A program made the position numbers and the translations under genes. Below are positions 30,101 through 38,240 of a stretch of 38,292 nt of DNA, one piece after another. Within the stretch, counting starts at the first letter, position 1; every line of letters starts with the position of its first letter. Source of the stretch: Hondaea fermentalgiana (lineage: Eukaryota > Sar > Bigyra > Thraustochytrida > Thraustochytriidae); contig NPFB01000104.1 of the NCBI GenBank assembly GCA_014084085.1, positions 103,262 through 141,553 on the forward strand, in the 5' to 3' direction. Below the pieces are notes generated by a model. It did not search any database and had not been told where the DNA came from. It was given only the letters and a program-made list of their open reading frames with translations.

Positions 30101-33100
30101 CAACGACAACGTGCTTCTGCGCTTCGCATCCAATCGGTTGTGCGGATGAAACTTGCTCGTAATAAGCTGCAGCATTTGCGGCGCGAGCGCGCAAGTCTCA
30201 AAATACAGACGTGGATGCGTATGAAGTTCTATCGCATGGCATATAGCCAGATCCGGAATGCGACGATTGCCATTCAGGCGGCCTCTCGAGGTCGCAAGGG
30301 CAGAGCCGAGGCGCATGTGTTGCGTGTAGAGCGCGCTCGACTTCGGTTGCAGAGTTGGGCGCGAGGGGTCAAGTATCTGCGCCTACTCCGTAGGGAGCGT
30401 CGGGCCGCGATCACACTACAGTGCGCTGTGCGCGGTCGTCAAGCGCGCGACGCAGTTCGCGCCGCGCGTCGAGGCGCAAAGGATCTCGGAAACGTTCTCA
30501 AGGAGCGCGACGCTCTCCGTGCGCAAGTGCAAGCCTTGAAACAGCAACTGGCTGTAGGAGGACGTGACAGTGAAACTCCTGCCAGTGACGCAACGACTGG
30601 GGATATACGGGGCGTGGTGGAAGGACAATCTCCCGAACGCCAGGCTCGCGCTGTTGCCGTTCTTGCCGCGGCGTCGGTAACCGTGCGAATGTGGTTCTAC
30701 ATGAAAGATGTGATGAAGACGGTCGAACGTAAGCGTCTCGACTTGGCTCAGCAAGCAGCAGCTCAGCAGCCTATTGTCGACACAATCGCGTCCGCCCCTT
30801 CTCTGCCATTGCAAAGCGCGCCTTCGGCTCTTGCTGACGGCTCTCCACGCAAGTCGAGCGAGGCTCTAGGTTTGGAGACATCACCACCACCACAACAACA
30901 ACATCTTCTTACCGGTCTCGGTCCTGGCAGTGTGTCTGACGCTGACTGGTATGCTCGTACCTTTGGCGAAGAGTTAGAGGAGCTCGGCCGTGCGAACCAG
31001 GGCGTTGTTGCTGCAGACGACGTGGGTGATGGCGCGGGAGGCGCAGGAGCGAAAGATGCCGCGCGCAATGCAAAGGATGCCGCTGACATCGCGGACGGCA
31101 CGACTTCAAGCGATGAGTTGCGTCGCATCGAAGAGGAGCTGAAACAGAAACGATTGTCGATCGAAGCGAAACGAGCGAAACTGGAAAGCGAAGCGCCGTC
31201 GCACGCAACAGCAACCGAGACCGAAACAGGCGGCAGCGAATCTCCTGACGCAAAGCTCGGCGACTTTGAAGAGCGTCTCGCGGAGCTTGTCGAAACCTTG
31301 CACACGAAGGAGAACGAGGTGATTGAGGTGAAAAACTTTTTGGCCCAGCAGACAAGCTTAAAGAACAAGGCCGAAATCAGGCAAAGTGAGCTGGAGCTCG
31401 AGCTGAACGCCACCAAAGAAGGTCGAGTCAAGCTCGAGGCTGATCTTGCCGCCGCGGCCAAGACACGGGAAGATCTCGAGGCCCGCGTGGCTGAGCTCGA
31501 GCGAGAGCGCGACGCCAATCGGGAGGTAGCGCGATCCGCTGCGGTTATTGACCTGGAAACAGAACTTCGAAGTGCGCACCAAGATGCGGATGGCCTTCGC
31601 GAAGAGCTGGCCCAAGCCAAGCAAGAAACAGAGCGTCTTATCCGGGAGGGAGAACTCAAGGCCATGTCCCTCGATGACTATCGCTCCTCGTCGGCGGCGA
31701 AAATGAAGCTTTTGGAAACCCAGCTCAGTGAAGTGAAGAGAAGCAAGGCCAAGACGACGAGCATGCTTCAAGCTCGCATTCTCATCGACAGAAGGTCGCG
31801 GCGTACTGCGCAGCACGTCATTAGCGTCTGGGCTGCGGCGGTGCGTGAGTCCAAGTCGCTCCGCATGCGCGCCGCATTTGCGCAGCGCCTTCTCGAGCGA
31901 CGCCGGTTGCAGCGCGCGTTCGACAAGCTCGCGGCCGCTGGATCACAGGAACAATTTGAAGAGGCAGTGGTGAGCAAGGCACTCGCGCGACGGGAACATC
32001 GACTACTTTACAAAAGCTTCCAAGGATGGGCCGACGAGACGCGTCGCGGAGTGCATGCCGAGCGCGTGGACGCCGCGCTGGCAGGTCGGGACGCGCAGCT
32101 TTTATGCATGCGCGTTTTCCGTGCCTGGCACACGTGGGCAACGTTGCGGCTGGAAGAAGAGGTGCAGTTCAATCGCTTGACAGAGGTTTTCCATGGGCAT
32201 CGGCTGAGGCGACACTTTGTGGCGTGGCGCGAAGCGCACGTGCACGAGCGGCGCTTGGCCAAGCTTGAAGACCTTTACAAGCGCCACATGAAAGAGCTCA
32301 AGCTTCGGAATATTTTACACGCGTGGAGTCGCGCCACCCGGGCTGCGACAGCGTACCGTCCCGAAATGTCGCGTATGGTGACTGCTCGAGAGGCGGAAGA
32401 TGGCTCGCCTATGCGCAAGGAGCGAGGCGATGCCGACCTGCTACGTCTCATGGGTCGTTTAGTCAAGGACGACGAGACATTTTCGCGACTCACACCGGTC
32501 CTTGCGCGTGCAGCAGACCGTATGCAGTATCGAAGCTCAAGTGGCGAGGACTTGCTCGATGACGATGTGCTCGGCGGATACCTGCCTCGGTCACCGCAGA
32601 TCGAGCAACTGCAGTCTGACGATGAGGACGAGGATGATTATGATGACGATGATAATGAGTCGGAGGACGCCATGGCGTCTGACAGCTTTCATAGCAAGTC
32701 GCGTGCGCGGGGGCGACGAGGCTCGTACAAGTCTCGGCGTTCGAGCCAAAGAAAGCTGAATGGGACCTCGGACGTATTTCGCACCACTGAGTACGTGGAA
32801 GAAGCCGGGCGGTCTCGCCGTGATAGCGCGGGCATGATGGATCGCAAGACGCAGTCAATGCGCGGACCCAGGCTCGTGAGAGAGGGCGAGGACAGTAGAC
32901 CGTTCGCCCCTGGAAATGACGGAAAGAATGTCCTTGAGGGTGACGATGCATCGAGTCCGTCGCGTCGAAGTGCAGACATCGACGGTGAGAATTCTGTTCA
33001 TTTGTTCCGTTCGTCGAGCTCGCCCTTGCTGATTGGGGATGAGCACGCCGGTGAGGGCAAGGGCAAGGAGATGGCATCGGCGCTGACGTTGGACATGGTG

Positions 33101-34531
33101 GGCGTGCGTCGCGTCAAGGAAGATGGCACACTTGAATTTGACGATGGAGCATCACCTGTTGCAAGCATTGACACTGTGATGCAAACTGCGCGACAACTCA
33201 ACATGCCGCCGCTCATACTTGCAGCTCTACACGGAAATCTTGACGTTGTAGAGCGCCTCTTAAAGGAAGGCATGGACCCGAACGTAGATTACAGCGGAAA
33301 ACATCGCACGGCACTGCACGCGGCCATTCAGTCGTTCAAATGGAGCGAAAGTGGAGTCGAGCGCATGGTCGATCTTCTGTTGGAGCACGGTGCCAACGTG
33401 CACGCAAAGAATAGCCATGGGAACACCCCGTTGATGGAAGCCGTTCTCAAGGGCGACGAAGCACTTTCCCTGACAAAGGCACTGATTCGGCACGGTGCAA
33501 TTCGAGGAACAAATGCGAAGGATGGCGATAGCACCGAGGGTGCGAACGAGTTCGGGCAGACTCCTCTGCATGCGGCCGTGCGGCTGGGCGCGACAAAGAC
33601 AATGTACGAGCTTCTCAACAACGGGGCAAATTTGACGCGGGGCGATAGCCAAGGTCAGACGGCGCTTCATCACGCTGCACGCATTTGCAACGTTAGCATG
33701 ATTCATAATTTGCTTGGCTACAGCGAGACGCGTGCCGGAGAGCTGCAAATCGAGGCGAACAAGGAGCGGACCGCAAATGGGGTGAATGGAGTAGATCGCC
33801 ATGGCGAAGCCAAGGGCGGCAAGGGACTTCGTAATTTGACCGACAATAATGGAAACACGGCGTTGCATCTGGTGTGCTCGAGCACGTCTTCTTCTGAAAT
33901 GTGGAAGGCCATCTTTGTGCTCTTAGAGAACGAATTTGACCCGAACCTAAAGAATCGCGCGGGGCAGACTCCGTTGTGCATTCTTTGCTCGAACAAGAGT
34001 TCGACCAAGAAGGCGCTGAAAATGTTCAAGCGTCCCAATGTGCGTTTTCACGAGCAAGACCGCTTGGGCAACACTGCGCTGCACATTGCGTGCCACCTGG
34101 ACAGCCGCGAAATTGCGTGTCGCCTTGTCAGGATGGGTGCCCCACTCTTTATTCCGAACGATCATAAAGAGACGCCAATGGACCTCGTTCCCCAAGGCTT
34201 TGCTGTGCAACTCTTGCGTGCAATCAAGTACCCACCCGAGGAAGAGCTGATGCGAAAATTTCATCGCGACATCAAAAAGTGCATGACGTGCCGCAACACC
34301 TTTAGCTTCTTCCGTGACCAGCATCACTGCAGACACTGCGGTCGCGTGTGCTGCACCAAGTGCACGTCTCACAAGTACCCAATTGCCAAGTTCAACGCAG
34401 AGTCAAGTGTAACGGTGTGTGACCATTGCTGGTCGGTCTTGACCATGCCAATGTCGCCCGTCGATGCGGAGATGGACGCAGCCCTAGCCGACGAAGGTGA
34501 AGAGCTTCCGAGCACCGCTCTCGTGGGTTGA
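27185..34531 (+). CDS. Unconventional myosin with IQ, coiled-coil, Sfi1-like, ankyrin and FYVE regions
   Basis: A 2,448-residue actin motor in a single exon. An SH3-like N-terminus (GWVPAVVV) leads into a full motor domain at about 108-940. It has the P-loop GESGAGKT at 232-239, switch I NDNSSRFGKF from residue 320, switch II DIFGFE at 556-561, a Ser-rich surface-loop insertion, and HYIRCIKPN. Five or six IQ motifs follow at about 953-1100 (ALRIQSVVR, SLKIQTWMR, AITLQCAVRG), for calmodulin-like light chains. A charged coiled coil lies at about 1310-1525. At 1530-1720 there are Trp-containing helical repeats resembling Sfi1 repeats (FRAWHTW, FVAWREA). A disordered acidic stretch precedes about eight ankyrin repeats at about 2006-2352. 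A FYVE zinc finger at 2358-2422 (RDQHHCRHCG, then CTKC and CDHCW) should bind phosphatidylinositol 3-phosphate. The likely job is moving or tethering endosomal membranes. Myosins with C-terminal FYVE domains are known from oomycetes, which fits a stramenopile host. Confidence 0.95.
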   Translation: MSTRKVWVRSNAAATAAAAGGGATQAVSTSATDANDDENEQVGWVPAVVVTNGRDEDSSADQLSVHLETWEALNKKRPGANAGADDSDDSDSDFGNDQDDGAIDEDAVLHVAAADVVERNAWDEPPADLVQLVHLHEPAILQALCERFWTSMIYTWCGPILLALNPFERLPLYQPSVLESYRKASALPSSAEAEDGGNQPHVYAVAADAYACLVDKSGREGGDQDQSILISGESGAGKTESTKIVMQYLATVARRPREDGVSVEELHVSEYLGGTEGNSSPKASHVEPETATTEHYSIEQQVLESNPILEAFGNARTIRNDNSSRFGKFIQIQFDAEGFLVGASIATYLLEKVRITQQGEGERGYHVFYQMLYGGSGEEKASWHLSASDEPEDFTFLNAGGCYDRRDGVSDAEQLAVTKRSMAIMGLRDEERIDVLKVVAIVLHLGNIIFVDAKGGDQDAPGSTVDSSDEQSEKALEALVALLGLDREVIIKALCMRNVNAGGETFEVPLKPSDAVDSRDALAKSLYSRTFDWIVGRVNECIRHRTKVKRFVGVLDIFGFEIFKHNSFEQLCINYANERLQQQFNDFVFKHEQSIYAKEKINWSFIDFPSNAATVELIDGGIGASSGKEDAGSMGILAVLDDECRLPKGNDQSFVRKLYDKCASREQFDASKPQQVRGEFVVHHYAGAVTYDSAGFCDKNRDALRQEVVDLLKGSAFGFVSARFSVSANEGGSPSKGKRGNGSSSSSSSSASASQRRSALSLASVSAEFKRQLNSLIETIEATAPHYIRCIKPNDAAKAKLMHRGRVVGQLRCGGVLEAVRVARAGFPIRMPHRTFVERYGRLVGPAALKVLFHTSPVNATRSRKILEEIPKVGDFDRSASRQLGKDIVSLLRAQQQQQPQEGCDEEEDGQSNTKGSDGSDDVEALTQIGRTKVFMRKQGHDVLERWRARWHKRAMALVVAAVRARAGRLKYQRQRASALRIQSVVRMKLARNKLQHLRRERASLKIQTWMRMKFYRMAYSQIRNATIAIQAASRGRKGRAEAHVLRVERARLRLQSWARGVKYLRLLRRERRAAITLQCAVRGRQARDAVRAARRGAKDLGNVLKERDALRAQVQALKQQLAVGGRDSETPASDATTGDIRGVVEGQSPERQARAVAVLAAASVTVRMWFYMKDVMKTVERKRLDLAQQAAAQQPIVDTIASAPSLPLQSAPSALADGSPRKSSEALGLETSPPPQQQHLLTGLGPGSVSDADWYARTFGEELEELGRANQGVVAADDVGDGAGGAGAKDAARNAKDAADIADGTTSSDELRRIEEELKQKRLSIEAKRAKLESEAPSHATATETETGGSESPDAKLGDFEERLAELVETLHTKENEVIEVKNFLAQQTSLKNKAEIRQSELELELNATKEGRVKLEADLAAAAKTREDLEARVAELERERDANREVARSAAVIDLETELRSAHQDADGLREELAQAKQETERLIREGELKAMSLDDYRSSSAAKMKLLETQLSEVKRSKAKTTSMLQARILIDRRSRRTAQHVISVWAAAVRESKSLRMRAAFAQRLLERRRLQRAFDKLAAAGSQEQFEEAVVSKALARREHRLLYKSFQGWADETRRGVHAERVDAALAGRDAQLLCMRVFRAWHTWATLRLEEEVQFNRLTEVFHGHRLRRHFVAWREAHVHERRLAKLEDLYKRHMKELKLRNILHAWSRATRAATAYRPEMSRMVTAREAEDGSPMRKERGDADLLRLMGRLVKDDETFSRLTPVLARAADRMQYRSSSGEDLLDDDVLGGYLPRSPQIEQLQSDDEDEDDYDDDDNESEDAMASDSFHSKSRARGRRGSYKSRRSSQRKLNGTSDVFRTTEYVEEAGRSRRDSAGMMDRKTQSMRGPRLVREGEDSRPFAPGNDGKNVLEGDDASSPSRRSADIDGENSVHLFRSSSSPLLIGDEHAGEGKGKEMASALTLDMVGVRRVKEDGTLEFDDGASPVASIDTVMQTARQLNMPPLILAALHGNLDVVERLLKEGMDPNVDYSGKHRTALHAAIQSFKWSESGVERMVDLLLEHGANVHAKNSHGNTPLMEAVLKGDEALSLTKALIRHGAIRGTNAKDGDSTEGANEFGQTPLHAAVRLGATKTMYELLNNGANLTRGDSQGQTALHHAARICNVSMIHNLLGYSETRAGELQIEANKERTANGVNGVDRHGEAKGGKGLRNLTDNNGNTALHLVCSSTSSSEMWKAIFVLLENEFDPNLKNRAGQTPLCILCSNKSSTKKALKMFKRPNVRFHEQDRLGNTALHIACHLDSREIACRLVRMGAPLFIPNDHKETPMDLVPQGFAVQLLRAIKYPPEEELMRKFHRDIKKCMTCRNTFSFFRDQHHCRHCGRVCCTKCTSHKYPIAKFNAESSVTVCDHCWSVLTMPMSPVDAEMDAALADEGEELPSTALVG

Positions 34532-34647
34532 TTTGATAGAGTACTACATTTTGAGGCTACGCGCAAACCTTGTTTGCGCGTTCGTTTTGTTTTTTGCTTT
34601 TCTTTCCTTGTTCCTTGCGTTGCACGTAACAATCCGATCAAGACATC

Positions 34648-36039
34648 TCAGAGGTGAGCGTCTTGGTTTTCACAGCCCTTGCAGCGGCAGTCTTGCGTGC
34701 AACGGCGGTTGGCTGCGAAGCACTCGCAATACATTTTTAGACAGCGGGATTGCTTGCATTTGCAAATACCCGACTTGCGCTCTTGCTTTGGGACGAAGGC
34801 GTGCGCATCAAGTGCAAGTCTTTTGTCCATTTCCTCTTTGCGTTTGTCCGCGTGTTCTGCATCGTTTTGGCATCCAATGCAAGTGCAGATCCCAGGCGTG
34901 CACATGGCGCCTTTGGCAAAGCAAATGCAATACATCTTCAGACAATGCGTATTTTTGCAGTGACAGACGCCTCTGCGTCGCTTCTGGGTCGTGGCGGATC
35001 CCTTGCCCTCGCGTTTGGACCTTTTCATCCTTGGCTTTGGGCTACGGGATTTGGTCACTGAGGTTGACGGTGGCGGTGGCGGTGGTGGCAGCGCAAAGTC
35101 GCTTTCGTCATCGTCACAGTCGACTGATTCGCTCAAGTCGGCCTCATCAAAATCTTCATCATCGTCGTCGTCGCACTCGTCGTCTTCGTCGTATTTGATG
35201 TTATCGTCGTTGACGTCACCGACGGCGACCTGTCTGCCGATCGCAGCTCCGCCTGGGGAATCGCGACCATTTGCCAAAGCCTGTGGATTCACAAGGGGAA
35301 TGCCAATGCGAGTTGGCCTTTCGCGAGCTTGCGACCCTTGATCCTTGCCTTTGTTGCTCTCCGAAGGCTGTCCTTCGAAATTCGTCTGCGGCACTCGACG
35401 GTGATAAAAAGCCTTGCAGGGTTGTTTCTGCTCGCGCAGCGACAAGAGTCGAACGCTGACCCGACGCGGAGGTGTTGAGAACAAGTCATACCGAGCCGCG
35501 TCTTTGTCGTCGTCGCCGTGGTTGTTGTCGCCATCTGTGGCCACAATGTGATCCAGTGGCTCTGACAAGTGTGACACTGTTGAGGACATGCTTGCGATCG
35601 GCGACCCTGGTAATGCTGGGAGGGCAAGCGTTTGCGGGGAGTCCAATGGAAAGAGCGGCAAATCGTGGACAAAGGCTGGCGACGAGTCGGATGCGGGTAG
35701 TTTCTTGTCCAAGACGTCTTCAAGATTACGCAGTGCGTCTGATTTTGGCGAAGAAGGTCGATGGGGCGTCGAGAACGACTTGGTCCCAACCAAGTGGTCA
35801 ATGTAGAGATTTGCAATGTGTTCCTGCATGACCTGGCAGGAAAGGTTGTACTCGTCGACAGAGTCTGCATCCAAAAAGATGTCGAGCTCGAGACGTACAG
35901 CTTCGGCTCGGTTAAGAGCTCCCGGTTCACCACCTTCCGATAGACTTTTCACGAAGCGCTCCTGATTCCGTTTGCGCTGAATAATGAGTTTGGCGTCCAC
36001 AGGCACGGAGGGGTCCTGCAAGGACTTCCAGAGCGCCAT
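34648..36039 (-). CDS. CXC (CRC) domain DNA-binding protein, tesmin/TSO1/LIN54-like
   Basis: A 463-residue nuclear protein. The frame is open upstream to 36510, but only from TTG; the ATG at 36039 has A at -3 and is chosen. The C-terminus holds two cysteine-rich CXC motifs. The first, at about 355-392, has CHCKNTHCLKMYCICF; the second, at about 423-460, has CKCKQSRCLKMYCECF. The spacer contains DAHAFVPK where the family usually has RNPxAFxPK. Such domains bind CHR-type promoter elements, each CXC motif inserting a tyrosine, and LIN54 members belong to the DREAM/MuvB complex that times cell-cycle genes. N-terminal parts are Ser/Pro-rich; an acidic run, a seven-Pro run and a basic Arg/Lys patch precede the CRC. 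The gene converges on the myosin with only 116 bases between stops and is divergent from SLD5, a replication gene of the kind such factors control elsewhere; that link is inference. Confidence 0.92.
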   Translation of the reverse strand: MALWKSLQDPSVPVDAKLIIQRKRNQERFVKSLSEGGEPGALNRAEAVRLELDIFLDADSVDEYNLSCQVMQEHIANLYIDHLVGTKSFSTPHRPSSPKSDALRNLEDVLDKKLPASDSSPAFVHDLPLFPLDSPQTLALPALPGSPIASMSSTVSHLSEPLDHIVATDGDNNHGDDDKDAARYDLFSTPPRRVSVRLLSLREQKQPCKAFYHRRVPQTNFEGQPSESNKGKDQGSQARERPTRIGIPLVNPQALANGRDSPGGAAIGRQVAVGDVNDDNIKYDEDDECDDDDDEDFDEADLSESVDCDDDESDFALPPPPPPPSTSVTKSRSPKPRMKRSKREGKGSATTQKRRRGVCHCKNTHCLKMYCICFAKGAMCTPGICTCIGCQNDAEHADKRKEEMDKRLALDAHAFVPKQERKSGICKCKQSRCLKMYCECFAANRRCTQDCRCKGCENQDAHL

Positions 36040-36189
36040 GTTCTTTCTTGATAGCCAGTGGTGCTGGTGGTGGCGGCGACGGCGGTGAAAACTCGTCGTT
36101 TGGACTTTGAGAATCTCAGCCTTGGCTGGACTCGCGGTTAAGTCTTGCGCGTGGAATTTGAAGTTCTGTCTTGTCTTCTCTGGTCCTCT

Positions 36190-36221
36190 TTGCTTGCTGG
36201 CTTGCTCGCTCGCTCGCTCGC
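36190..36221 (-). repeat. GCGA/GCAA tetranucleotide repeat upstream of the CXC gene
   Basis: Read on the minus strand, this is a run of GCGA units followed by GCAA-like units, about 150 bases upstream of the CXC protein start. Confidence 0.8.
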
Positions 36222-36712
36222 GGAATTCAGACAATCGGTCTGCCCGGTTTGCGATGACTCCCGCCAAGGAAACGTCTTGGATCTTCGCCCCGCACACGAG
36301 CGAGCGCGATCTCTGACAGGCCGACCCAAGTGGACTCGCAGTTGCGTGTTTCAAATTTTGCGTTTGTTCGCAGTTCTCGCAGGATACAAACGGCGACCTT
36401 GACGCATTTTGCGCAACCCATTTTGGAGCGCGGTCTCGGCCCCGGAGAAAGGGAGGAGCAAAAAGCAAACCATCTTTCGCAGGCAGGACGAGCGCAGCGC
36501 GGAGACGCAAGGCACGCGAGCCGCACGCGAGCCGCGCACGATCTGCACGTGGGGTGCGCGGTGCACGAGGGGCACGAGGCAGGAAAGGGCACGGCTACGT
36601 CGAACGGCGAAGCGGTGCGAGGGGTCGGCTTTGCCGCGTTTTTGAGCGTGGTGGTTGGGCGCCCAGCACGTCAGCCATCGCGACAGTTAGGTGATTCGCG
36701 AGGCAAGAAGAG

Positions 36713-36750
36713 CAGCACAGCATAGCACAGCGCAGCGCTGCGCAGCGCGC
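36713..36750 (+). repeat. AGCAC/AGCGC pentamer repeat abutting the SLD5 start
   Basis: Imperfect pentamers (AGCAC, AGCAT, AGCGC) run up to within a base or two of the SLD5 ATG. Confidence 0.8.
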
Positions 36751-36751
36751 G

Positions 36752-37757
36752 ATGGCGGGCGTCGAGGACGACCTTGTGGGCGGTCAGGGCGGGCGGCGTC
36801 TTGACGACGAGGACGTGGATGAAGGCCAAGTGGAACGCGACTTTCAGGAAGAGTTTGCGGACTTTGACGCCTTCGGTGCGCGCGCCAAGAACGTCGACGT
36901 TGATCTTTTGCGTCGCGCTCTTCTCAATGAAAAGGTACGTATGGCATCGAGTTTCAGCAGTGCATCTCGCTCAAGCAATGGGCGTGAGCGCGCTCTTTAT
37001 ACCTTTTGTCAATGTTTATGAGTAAAACTGACCAAGGTTTCCTGTTTGGGACCACGTGATGTTCGCGACAGGGAGCCCCTGAGCTCTTGCATTACGAAGC
37101 CCTCCTCGTGAAGCACCTCAAGGAGGCCGTAGATCGGCAGCAAGAGGTCGTGGACGAGCTGCAGACGAATGTGAGCAACATGATGCGATCAATGATGTAT
37201 CAGATGGAATTGGACCGCGTGAACTACCTTATTGTCGAGTACTTGCGCACGAGATTGCGCAAAATCGAAAGGCATGCATTTTTCATCATCAAGCACGAGG
37301 AGATGCGCGATCGTTTGAGCGAGGCCGAGCTTCGCTTTGCGCAGCGTTTCGCTGACTTGCAGGCGTCGCATTTGCGCAAGCTGGCCCTTTCTAAGATGCC
37401 TGAGGTTCATCAGAAGCTTGATGACCAGAACAACCAGGTCAACATGAGTACGTTAATTTGTTTCTCTTGGGTTGGTTTGTGCCAAGAAAACCAGCGGGCG
37501 GAAAGGAGGGGAAATGGAACTATCCATGTATGACTGACGGACGGACTGACTGATTGACTGACACCATAACCAACCAACGCTACGCAGTTCCTGAGCCGGA
37601 TCTGGACAGCTTTGTGATTTGCCAAGTGCTCGACGACATTGGGGACATCGAGTTGGAGGAAAACAACATTGTCTCGATGAATGCGGGCGAACTTGTTGCA
37701 ATTCGCTACTGGCCCATTCGAGACTTTGTGCGCCAAGGCTCTGTGGCTTTGGTATGA
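36752..37757 (+). CDS. SLD5: DNA replication complex GINS subunit SLD5
   Basis: SLD5 is one of four GINS subunits. GINS joins Cdc45 and Mcm2-7 to form the replicative CMG helicase in the nucleus. Three exons, 36752-36934, 37072-37447 and 37588-37757, give 242 residues, a normal length. The N-terminus is acidic. Exon 2 supplies the helical A domain (ELLHYEALLVKHLKEAV, then MMYQMELDRVNYLIVEYLR and RLRKIERHAFFI). Exon 3 supplies the C-terminal B domain (PEPDLDSFVICQVL, MNAGELVAIRYWPIRDFVR), which ends in the characteristic short beta segment GSVALV. The start is the first ATG of the frame and follows a pentamer repeat directly. Both introns have GTACGT donors and CAG acceptors, and splicing keeps the frame across a phase 0 and a phase 1 junction. 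Divergent from the CXC-domain gene. Confidence 0.9.
36935..37071 (+). other. SLD5 intron 1
   Basis: The donor is AAG/GTACGTATGG and the acceptor CGACAG/GGAGCC, phase 0, 137 bases. An ACTGACC branch-like motif lies about 40 bases before the acceptor. In-frame stops inside confirm that it must be removed. Confidence 0.85.
37448..37587 (+). other. SLD5 intron 2
   Basis: The donor is ATGA/GTACGTTAAT and the acceptor TACGCAG/TTCC, phase 1, 140 bases. Several ACTGAC copies (37532-37562) and CATAAC sit 19-56 bases from the acceptor. Joining gives NMIPEPDLDSF, which fits the SLD5 family. Confidence 0.85.
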
Positions 37758-37779
37758 GTCGTCGTCGTGGGGAATTCCA

Positions 37780-37785
37780 AATAAA
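37780..37785 (+). terminator. AATAAA polyadenylation-like signal after SLD5
   Basis: An exact AATAAA lies 23 bases beyond the SLD5 stop codon, a similar distance to the one after chorismate mutase. Confidence 0.4.
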
Positions 37786-38239
37786 AGAAACGGAAAAAAT
37801 GCGGAAAAAAGGATTGGGAATGAGGGAGCTCGTTGCAATTCCCTTCCCTTCCGAGATGTCGTCCACCAGAACTCCGTATCTTTAGTTGGGGAAGACAGGT
37901 CTGTCTTGCCCTCTTTTCTTAACAAGGGGCCTCACATAGGTATACTGGTCTCTGCTTTTTTTTTTGCATGCTGCGTCTTCCACTTCCTACCTACGCACAC
38001 TCTCTCTCTCCGAGCGCCGGGCTAATGTCAAGAAGACTTTTCCTTCCCTTCCTCTTATCCCACGGCAAACTGAGAAAGAGGAAACTCTCGCGCAGTGTCT
38101 CCGACCGATGCCATGCGCCAGTCAATCGACCAGCCAGTTCTCCACGGCTGCATCCAGCCAGTACAGCCAACCAGTCAGCTGGGGGTCCTCATGTCGGAGG
38201 CCATGCCAGCCTCTTCAAGCAGCGACGAGACAACATTTC

Positions 38240-38240
<1 letters not shown>

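Larger units (their letters stand above)
36040..36751. promoter_or_regulatory. Divergent intergenic region between CXC gene and SLD5
   Basis: The interval is about 710 bases and GC-rich. It contains a (GCTC/GCTT)n tetramer repeat at about 36190-36221 on the CXC side and AGCAC/AGCGC pentamers at about 36713-36750 directly abutting the SLD5 start. Open frames here have no recognisable domain. It presumably holds both promoters. Confidence 0.5.

Noticed and set aside
36040..36510. Upstream extension of the CXC protein by 157 codons
   Set aside because: It starts at TTG, passes through a tetramer repeat and has no conserved content; the ATG at 36039 is better.
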